From Lachnocurva sp029100405 (GTDB taxonomy: Bacteria; Bacillota; Clostridia; Lachnospirales; Lachnospiraceae): a DNA stretch of 64,000 bases. Position numbers and translations under genes: made by a program. Below the pieces are notes generated by a model that did no database searches, had not been told where the DNA came from, and worked only from the letters and a program-made list of their open reading frames with translations. The DNA lies in contig JBJYZC010000005.1 of the NCBI GenBank assembly GCA_046263755.1, forward strand, positions 62,001 through 126,000. Direction: 5' to 3'. Shown piece after piece: positions 58,245 to 64,000 of this stretch. Each line of letters opens with the position of its first letter. Within the stretch, counting starts at the first letter, position 1.

Positions 58245-58691
58245 TTAACCTGTCGGACGTGACGTCTGGTTCTGAACAAATTCATCGATAAAAGCCTCAT
58301 TTTCTTTCTGCTCGGCCAGACGATAGGATTGAAATTTCTTTTCCTTCAATTTTTCGAATTTATTGACATCGATTTTCGCGTCGATTACCTTCTTTTTGAC
58401 CTTCTCTGCTTCCTTTTCGAGTTCTTTCAATTTTTCCTTCTGGACTTCTATTTCCCGGTCCATCCGGTCAATCAGGTCCGCATAGAGGAGAAATTTTTCA
58501 ATGCTTCCACCGGCATGCTGGAGTTTGTCAAAGGAATCCTCAAGATTTCTCTTTTCCTTTCTGAGCGTTTGGATCTTTGTCTTCCTCTCTTCGATTCTCT
58601 GTTGCCAGACGGCATATTCTTCCAGAATGGAATCCAGGATCCTTTGTTTATAATCGAGGACAGTCTCCAGACTGTAGTGAAATTTCTTCAT
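58245..58691 (-). CDS. fliJ: Flagellar export protein FliJ
   Basis: FliJ is the coiled-coil stalk of the export ATPase. The 148-residue protein begins KKFHYSLETVLDYKQRILDS and is a long antiparallel coiled coil (MDREIEVQKEKLKELEKEAE). The ATG at 58691 has AGAGGATC upstream; the longer frame to 58766 lacks a ribosome site. It lies between fliI and fliK. Confidence 0.93.
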   Translation of the reverse strand: MKKFHYSLETVLDYKQRILDSILEEYAVWQQRIEERKTKIQTLRKEKRNLEDSFDKLQHAGGSIEKFLLYADLIDRMDREIEVQKEKLKELEKEAEKVKKKVIDAKIDVNKFEKLKEKKFQSYRLAEQKENEAFIDEFVQNQTSRPTG

Positions 58692-58780
58692 GGATGATCC
58701 TCTGACAGGAAACTTCTGTTCTTTGCCCGCTGAAGAAGCTTTTATTTTCGTCAGCCTGTTTCTCAAAAGTCATCGAAAAG

Positions 58781-60088
58781 TCAGCCTTCCAGAGCTTTCT
58801 TCATGCCTTCCAGAACTTCTTCATAGCTAAAACTTTCATTGACCCCTTGCATCAGGAAGCGATTGATCCGGGGGTAGAGGCGAATTGCCTCATCCAATTC
58901 CTTATTGGCACCTTTCTTATAAGCACCAATAGCAATCAGATCTGCATTCTTCTCATAGAGAGCCAGAATATTTCGCATACGACTGGCCAGCTTTCTATGC
59001 TCATCCGATACGATCTCTGCCATCAGACGAGAAATAGAAGCGCCAATATCAATGGCAGGATAATGGTTTTGCGCGGCCAGAGCACGGGATAGGACAATAT
59101 GCCCGTCCAAAATGCCTCGAACCGTATCGGCAATCGGTTCATTGGTATCGTCGCCTTCCACCAGGACCGTATAGATCCCTGTGATGGAACCCTTCTTGAA
59201 TTTTCCGCTTCGCTCTAAGAGCTTGGGAAATTCCGAATAAATAGAAGGGGTATATCCTCTTGCAATCGGCGGCTCTCCAGTCGCGAGTCCGATTTCTCTC
59301 TGTGCCATGGCAAATCGAGTCAGGCTGTCCATCATCAGAAGGACGTCCATGCCCTGGTCTCTGAAATACTCCGCAATGGTTGTTGCAACCAATGGGCATT
59401 TCAGCCGCATCATAGACGGCTGATCAGATGTTGCTACTACAAGAACCGTGCGTTTCATTCCTTCCTCGCCCAGATCCTTCTGAACGAATTCCAGAACCTC
59501 ACGACCACGCTCGCCAACCAGAGCAATCACATTGATGTCGGTCTTAACATTCTTGGCAATCATGCCCATCAAAGTGGACTTTCCGACACCGGATCCGGCG
59601 AAGATACCGATACGCTGTCCCTTGCCGATCGTATTTAAGCCATCGATAGCCCGGACGCCGAGATCCAGCCGGTCCCGGATGGGCGGTCTGGTCAGAGGAT
59701 TGGAGTAGCTGCTGCTTACGGTGTAATATTCACATTCCTCCGGGAAAGCCTCTTTCCCGTCGATTGGATGACCGACAGCATTGATAATCCTGCCTCGTAA
59801 GAAATCTCCAACCGGGATCCGCAATCTGTGACCAGTGTTTCTGACAAAGCTTCCGGCTGTAATCCCGCTGTTACTCTCATAGGTCATAAGCTGGATCTTC
59901 TCACTCTTAAAGCCAACGACCTCAGAGGCCACATAACGGCCGAGTTCCTCGCTGTAGATTTCCATGATATCGCCGATCGAACATTTGCTGCCCGAAGCTT
60001 CCATGGCAAGTCCGACGATGTTTTCAATTTTACCGATGTGACCTATCGTATCCATATTGCGGATCAGGCCGGGTATCTGACTAAACAT
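58781..60088 (-). CDS. fliI: Flagellar export ATPase FliI
   Basis: The ATPase that energises type III export, 435 residues. Walker A is AGSGVGKS at about 164-171, Walker B lies in DVLLMMDSLTRFAM, and the family segment is GEPPIARGYTPSIYSEFPKL. Length is normal. It overlaps fliH by eight bases. Confidence 0.98.
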   Translation of the reverse strand: MFSQIPGLIRNMDTIGHIGKIENIVGLAMEASGSKCSIGDIMEIYSEELGRYVASEVVGFKSEKIQLMTYESNSGITAGSFVRNTGHRLRIPVGDFLRGRIINAVGHPIDGKEAFPEECEYYTVSSSYSNPLTRPPIRDRLDLGVRAIDGLNTIGKGQRIGIFAGSGVGKSTLMGMIAKNVKTDINVIALVGERGREVLEFVQKDLGEEGMKRTVLVVATSDQPSMMRLKCPLVATTIAEYFRDQGMDVLLMMDSLTRFAMAQREIGLATGEPPIARGYTPSIYSEFPKLLERSGKFKKGSITGIYTVLVEGDDTNEPIADTVRGILDGHIVLSRALAAQNHYPAIDIGASISRLMAEIVSDEHRKLASRMRNILALYEKNADLIAIGAYKKGANKELDEAIRLYPRINRFLMQGVNESFSYEEVLEGMKKALEG

Positions 60089-60869
60089 CGATATCTTCGT
60101 CCTCGATCGTAACTTCCTTCAACCTGCTTTTTACATTTTCGACCTGGGTTTTCACGCTCATGTCGATCACTTCTTCCGGGGTCTCCATGATGAGATATCC
60201 ACGGGATTCCTTGTCCATAACAACAAATTTAATATTTTCGGAAATATCGGAAAGGACCCCGGCGAGATCCCCTCCTTCCTTCGCTATCATGTCATAATCT
60301 TCTTTATCGATATAGATCTTGATCCAGGCCGTTTTCCTGTGTTTCTCCGCCTCTGCGGCAATCATTCGTAAGATGATCTCCGAACTGGATGCAAGAGAGA
60401 CCTGAATGACTTTTTCCGCAACTGCAAGGGAGATATCCCTAAGAGTTCCGAGATACTTCTTCAAGATGGCATTTTTTGCGTCCTCGAGTTTTTGGATGGC
60501 TTTTATATTTTCAACCTCTGTCTCTTGGATGGCCTTTTCAAATTCTTCTCTGCCTTCGACCTGGCCGGCATTTTTTCCTTCTTCAAAGCCTTCTTTATAT
60601 CCATCCAGATGAGCCTTTTTTCGGATATCCTCCGCTTCCTTTCTCGCATCTTTCAGGATGATGGCGGCTTGTTCTCTGGCCTCTGCCAGAATCTGTTCAC
60701 TGACTCTGGCAGCATGGCTTGTCTTATCTTCTTCTTTCGCTTTTTTCTCGACTTTCTTCCGTTCTTCCATTCGGATCGCTTCCGGCTGTATTGCCGTGAC
60801 CTTCGGCGGATCCTGAAACTTCAGAGTCAGGAAGGGGTGGATGTCTGAAAGGCTCTTCTTATCCGGCAT
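60081..60869 (-). CDS. fliH: Flagellar export regulator FliH
   Basis: FliH is the peripheral stalk binding FliI to the C ring. The 262-residue protein has a charged coiled-coil region (EEDKTSHAARVSEQILAEAR), a GxxxG-like stretch (GYKEGFEEGKNAGQVEGREE) at about 105-125, as in other FliH proteins, and a C-terminal FliH/V-ATPase E-like domain. The ATG at 60869 has AAGGAT upstream; longer frames to 60896 or 60902 overlap fliG and are possible. Confidence 0.9.
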   Translation of the reverse strand: MPDKKSLSDIHPFLTLKFQDPPKVTAIQPEAIRMEERKKVEKKAKEEDKTSHAARVSEQILAEAREQAAIILKDARKEAEDIRKKAHLDGYKEGFEEGKNAGQVEGREEFEKAIQETEVENIKAIQKLEDAKNAILKKYLGTLRDISLAVAEKVIQVSLASSSEIILRMIAAEAEKHRKTAWIKIYIDKEDYDMIAKEGGDLAGVLSDISENIKFVVMDKESRGYLIMETPEEVIDMSVKTQVENVKSRLKEVTIEDEDIDV

Positions 60870-60879
60870 TTCCGTATCC

Positions 60880-61968
60880 TTATACGATGATCTCATCTTC
60901 ACCGCCGCCTCCCTTATTGATTACAAGCTCGCCACGATCTTCCAGAGACCGGATCAGGTTGACAATTCTCTGCTGTGCTTCCTCGACATCACGGAGACGG
61001 ACATTGGTCGTCATCTCCAGATCACTTGTCACGGTTTCAGCCATACGCTTGGACATATTGTGGAGGAAGGTCTGTTTCATATCTTCGCTTGCCGTCTTCA
61101 GGGCAAATACAATATCTCTGCTGTCGCAATCGCGGATAAAGCGCTGTACCGAACGGTCGTCCATGGTAAGGATATCTTCGAAAACAAACATCCGGTCGCG
61201 GATCTCTCCAGCCAGATCCGGATTGGTTTCGTCCATTCCGTCAAAAATCTTCTTGCTTGTGGTACGGTCCACATGGTTCATGACATCCGCAGCGAAATCA
61301 ATACCGCCGACATTCATGTTGTCTTCACTGGTAATGATGGTATCAAACTTCCGTTTCATCTCTTCCTCGACGATGGATATTGCCTCGGGAGAAACCCGGT
61401 CCATTTCCGCCATAGCCGAGATCGTATCGACTCTCTTGCTTTCCGGCAGATTTGCCAGGACTTGAGCCGCAAGTTCCACCTCCAGATAGGAGAGAATCAG
61501 AGCGATGACCTGGGGTCTCTCATTCTGCATCAGAGAAATCAGAGATTTCGGATCTCCCTTGCCAAGAAAATTGAAGGGTCTGGACTGCAAAGTCTTTGAA
61601 ACCTTATCCAAAAGATTTCGGGCAGTTGTTTCGCCGAACGCCTTTTCCAGGACATCCCGAGCATAATCAATACCGCCCTCGCTCATCATCTTATGCGTGA
61701 CGCAGAGTTTATAGAAATCGCTTAAGGCGCCCTCGACCTGGGAATTGGTCCTCTGGCCAAGTCTTGCGACCTCATAGGTCAGCTCTTCTACTTCACTTTG
61801 TTTTAAATATTTGTAGATCTGAGAAGCCCTCTCTGTACCCAGAGATACGATAACCAATGCCGCCTTCTGCCGATTGGTCAGCCAGGAAGTCGATGTGCGG
61901 TCCGGCTTGGCCAGCTCGCTCAGATCTACTGTGTTATTTTCTGGACTTTCTTCTGCCAACGCTATCAT
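60880..61968 (-). CDS. fliG: Flagellar motor switch protein FliG
   Basis: FliG transmits torque between stator and C ring. The 362-residue protein has the N-terminal domain (LTNRQKAALVIVSLGTERAS), the middle domain with EHPQ-type segment NERPQVIALILSYL and the C-terminal torque helix with charged residues (IFDGMDETNPDLAGEIRDRM, MDDRSVQRFIRDCD). The ATG at 61968 overlaps fliF by about 35 bases; a GTG six bases upstream is also possible. The start is the least certain part. Confidence 0.95.
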   Translation of the reverse strand: MIALAEESPENNTVDLSELAKPDRTSTSWLTNRQKAALVIVSLGTERASQIYKYLKQSEVEELTYEVARLGQRTNSQVEGALSDFYKLCVTHKMMSEGGIDYARDVLEKAFGETTARNLLDKVSKTLQSRPFNFLGKGDPKSLISLMQNERPQVIALILSYLEVELAAQVLANLPESKRVDTISAMAEMDRVSPEAISIVEEEMKRKFDTIITSEDNMNVGGIDFAADVMNHVDRTTSKKIFDGMDETNPDLAGEIRDRMFVFEDILTMDDRSVQRFIRDCDSRDIVFALKTASEDMKQTFLHNMSKRMAETVTSDLEMTTNVRLRDVEEAQQRIVNLIRSLEDRGELVINKGGGGEDEIIV

Positions 61969-63604
61969 CCTCACTTCTCAGCCAGCCTTCTACCAGCTTG
62001 GCTGCAGCCTGTGGATTCGTCTCCACAAAGTTCCCAATACTGTCTTTCAGTTCCTCGCCTCTGGCGACATGAATGTCTGCCTGTTCTTCTTCGTTCAATT
62101 TTCTTGCCTGAGCTTCCGCTGCTTCCTTTTCTGCCTTTTCCTTGGCCAGCCGCTCTTCTTCAAGACGAGCAGCTTCCTCTTCTTCCTCTTCCTTCCGTTT
62201 GGCCTTTCTCGCCATCAGGATGCGAAGAATAATAAAGATGATCAGAATTCCTGCACCGGCAATAATTGCCATAAGGATCATCTGTCTCGGATTCATCTTG
62301 CCATTATTATTGGCATTGGTCGAGCCGGATTGCTTTGCAGCTTCCTTAGTCACTCCCGTTCGAATGACGCTGACCTTCTGATCTGCGTTTGCTCTGCTGA
62401 TACCTGCTGCATCCGCGATCAACTGACGAAGCTGATTGTCTGCAATCGACATATCTGCTGTATCAATGACAACAGCTACGGTCAGATCCTGTAAGGTTCC
62501 GGGATTCGTTGTGGTCTGTTCCTTCCGGGTGTTATAGAGATATTCTCTGGAAGCATCATTATTGAAATTCGAATCATTCGTTGTATTGCTTCCATTTTGT
62601 GTCGTATACTGTGGCGTATCCGCATTCGCATCTGTTCCTGCAACGCCCGCAGCTTTTGTAGCATCATCTCCAGTGTAAGCATTGCTCTCTGTTTCTTTGG
62701 AAAGCAATCCCTCCTTATCATCCGGATCCGTCTGTACCGGAACCGAGTAAGTCGTATTTTCCTGAACCCGACTCGAGGTATCCAAAGTTCCCTTAACGGA
62801 AACTTCTACATTACCGGCCTTATAGAGCTTGGCAAGAACACGCTTTACATTTGCAGCAATGTTATTCTCAAGTTTCTGTGTCTGACTGTCTACCGCCTCC
62901 GTATTATCGGTACTGCCAGTGGCGGAAGAATCACCGACCTCTGTCATGGTAGCTGCATCGAAAACCGATACATTGGTGAAATTCATTCCCTTAACTGATC
63001 TTGCAACCAGATTTCGGACCGCATTGGCGCTTTTTTCCGATAGTGTTTCACCTCTTTGCATGGTTACGACAACCGATGCAGAAGCTGTTTTCTCTGAATT
63101 ACTATCATCACTGGAGAGTGCGTAAGTGTCATCGTCATCCTCCGCAATGGTCACCTTGGCATCCCGTACTCCGTCAAAAAGGCGAATGGTCGATCCCAGC
63201 CGATCCTGAAGTTCATAGAGTGTATATTGTTTCTTGTCTGATTCCGTTGCCATCAGGTTCGAGTTCTTTACATACATATCATATGTAAAACCGCTCTTTG
63301 GATATCCCTGACTGATCAGCTTCGCACGGAGAGAATCTGCCTGATCTTTCGGGACATTGATCGTTCCGGAAGCAGCATCGTATTTGTATTCCACTTTCTC
63401 TTCTTCAATCAATGATGTGATCTCTGTGGCTTCATCTGCACTGAGACCGGTAAAGAGTGTGGTGTATTCCGGTTTCTTGGTAGAAAGATGAGCAAAAACC
63501 AGAGATCCGATCACAACAAAAGCGATTGCCGCTGCCGCAGCAATCAATATCACTCGCCGGGCTTTTGGAGACAGCCCCTCCCAGGCTTCTTTAACTTTTT
63601 TCAT
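61934..63604 (-). CDS. fliF: Flagellar MS-ring protein FliF
   Basis: FliF forms the membrane ring on which the flagellum is built. The 556-residue protein has TM1 at about 18-40 (VILIAAAAAIAFVVIGSL), the periplasmic ring-building domains (GLSADEATEITSLIEEEKVE, LISQGYPKSGFTYDMY), TM2 at about 437-459 and a cytoplasmic tail rich in Glu/Arg/Lys/Ala that ends with the FliG-binding helix (AAKLVEGWLRSEDD). Length is normal. It follows fliE by about 115 bases, with a hairpin in the gap. Confidence 0.97.
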   Translation of the reverse strand: MKKVKEAWEGLSPKARRVILIAAAAAIAFVVIGSLVFAHLSTKKPEYTTLFTGLSADEATEITSLIEEEKVEYKYDAASGTINVPKDQADSLRAKLISQGYPKSGFTYDMYVKNSNLMATESDKKQYTLYELQDRLGSTIRLFDGVRDAKVTIAEDDDDTYALSSDDSNSEKTASASVVVTMQRGETLSEKSANAVRNLVARSVKGMNFTNVSVFDAATMTEVGDSSATGSTDNTEAVDSQTQKLENNIAANVKRVLAKLYKAGNVEVSVKGTLDTSSRVQENTTYSVPVQTDPDDKEGLLSKETESNAYTGDDATKAAGVAGTDANADTPQYTTQNGSNTTNDSNFNNDASREYLYNTRKEQTTTNPGTLQDLTVAVVIDTADMSIADNQLRQLIADAAGISRANADQKVSVIRTGVTKEAAKQSGSTNANNNGKMNPRQMILMAIIAGAGILIIFIILRILMARKAKRKEEEEEEAARLEEERLAKEKAEKEAAEAQARKLNEEEQADIHVARGEELKDSIGNFVETNPQAAAKLVEGWLRSEDDSVGRRKSRK

Positions 63605-63691
63605 AATGTCCTCTGATCATCCATTGATAAGTATCAAAAAAGATGGTAATTTGCAAAAAATGCAGTGTAACCAATCAATAACTTTTTCCCA

Positions 63692-63720
63692 GCAAAAGAA
63701 GGCCTCCGAAAAGAGGCCTT
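63692..63720 (-). terminator. Terminator-like hairpin between fliE and fliF
   Basis: AAGGCCTC (63699-63706) and GAGGCCTT (63713-63720) form an eight-bp palindromic stem. On the minus strand CTTTTG follows, a short T-run. The fliE stop codon is at the base of the stem. It may reduce read-through into fliF or protect the fliE end of the mRNA. Confidence 0.5.
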
Positions 63721-64000
63721 AAATCTGCATTTGTGTTAATTCCTTATAGGATTCCATTGCTTTATTTCGAAGGGAAATCATGAGATCCAGAGAAATCTGC
63801 GCCTTGGATTCAGCGATTGGCAAAGTATGAGGATCATCCAACTGACCGGTAGCCAGAAGATATTGCTGATTCTCTACTTCCGCCTGTGTAGACTTCACCT
63901 GATCCGCCGCGTTCCGGAAGACATCGCTAAAAGGCAGTTCACCCGTTCCCTGAATGGAATTTGTACCGGGTGTAGAACTTGAAAGTGACTGAACCCCATT
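63719..64000 (-). CDS. fliE: Flagellar hook-basal body complex protein FliE (5' end beyond window)
   Basis: FliE connects the MS ring to the rod. The visible 93 residues include LPFSDVFRNAADQVKSTQAE, then LDDPHTLPIAESKAQISLDL and the typical end SLRNKAMESYKELTQMQI. The family is about 95-110 residues, so little is missing. It is the first gene seen of the basal-body operon; whatever precedes it, normally flgB-flgC, is out of view. Confidence 0.93.
   Translation of the reverse strand, partial: NGVQSLSSSTPGTNSIQGTGELPFSDVFRNAADQVKSTQAEVENQQYLLATGQLDDPHTLPIAESKAQISLDLMISLRNKAMESYKELTQMQI

Overview
The window comes from a motile, low-to-mid GC Firmicute, most likely a member of the Lachnospiraceae (Clostridia). 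Grounds: an isoleucine T-box in front of a type-2-like IleRS, a FlgM/FlgN/FlgK/FlgL/FliW/CsrA operon, CheD and CheV, a FliY with CheC-type phosphatase motifs, and strong AAGGAGG-type ribosome sites. The genus cannot be fixed from this sequence. No tRNA, rRNA, insertion sequence, prophage or CRISPR array was seen.

Positions 1-17 kb are ordinary chromosome: glgP (cut by the left edge), ileS with its T-box, a DUF4190-like protein, a family 2 glycosyltransferase, proC-mutY, a crotonase, a PanE-like reductase, guaB, a four-gene leftward group (CarD-like regulator, unknown, PAP2 phosphatase, small membrane protein) and a LysR regulator. Almost every intergenic gap here holds its own tandem array (20 to 71 bp units). 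Several arrays are copies of adjacent gene-edge sequence (terminator, stop-codon region, ribosome site). One is a mirrored 3+3 array with an exact 71-bp period.

Positions 17-36 kb hold the late flagellar and chemotaxis genes as short operons. Leftward: a DUF5610-like protein, a Ser/Lys-rich exported protein and an MCP (21.25 to 16.95 kb). Rightward: flgB-cheA-cheW-cheR-cheB-C39-like protein (21.5 to 26.9 kb). Leftward: FliK-like, FlhB-C-like, lytic transglycosylase and PilZ (30.1 to 27.0 kb). Rightward: flgM-flgN-flgK-flgL-fliW-csrA (30.4 to 35.5 kb). Leftward: fliD-fliS-coiled-coil protein (39.1 to 35.7 kb). All five operons are preceded by the same sigma-28-like signature, TTAT-N15/16-GCCGA(T/A)A.

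Positions 39.3-64 kb are one leftward basal-body operon entering from beyond the right edge: fliE-fliF-fliG-fliH-fliI-fliJ-fliK-flgD-flgE-flbD-motA-motB-fliM-cheY-flgC-fliY-fliO-fliP-fliQ-fliR-flhB-flhA-sigD-flgF-flgG-cheD-cheV-comFB, ending in a terminator at 39.27 kb. The logic is a classic cascade: this operon makes the basal body, export gate, motor and sigma-D, and sigma-D (held by FlgM) fires the five late promoters. Departures from the usual layout are flgB moved into the cheA operon, flgC moved between cheY and fliY, no fliL or flhF/flhG in the expected places, a CheB without receiver domain, and a second FliK/FlhB-C-like pair linked to a lytic transglycosylase that lacks a Sec signal.
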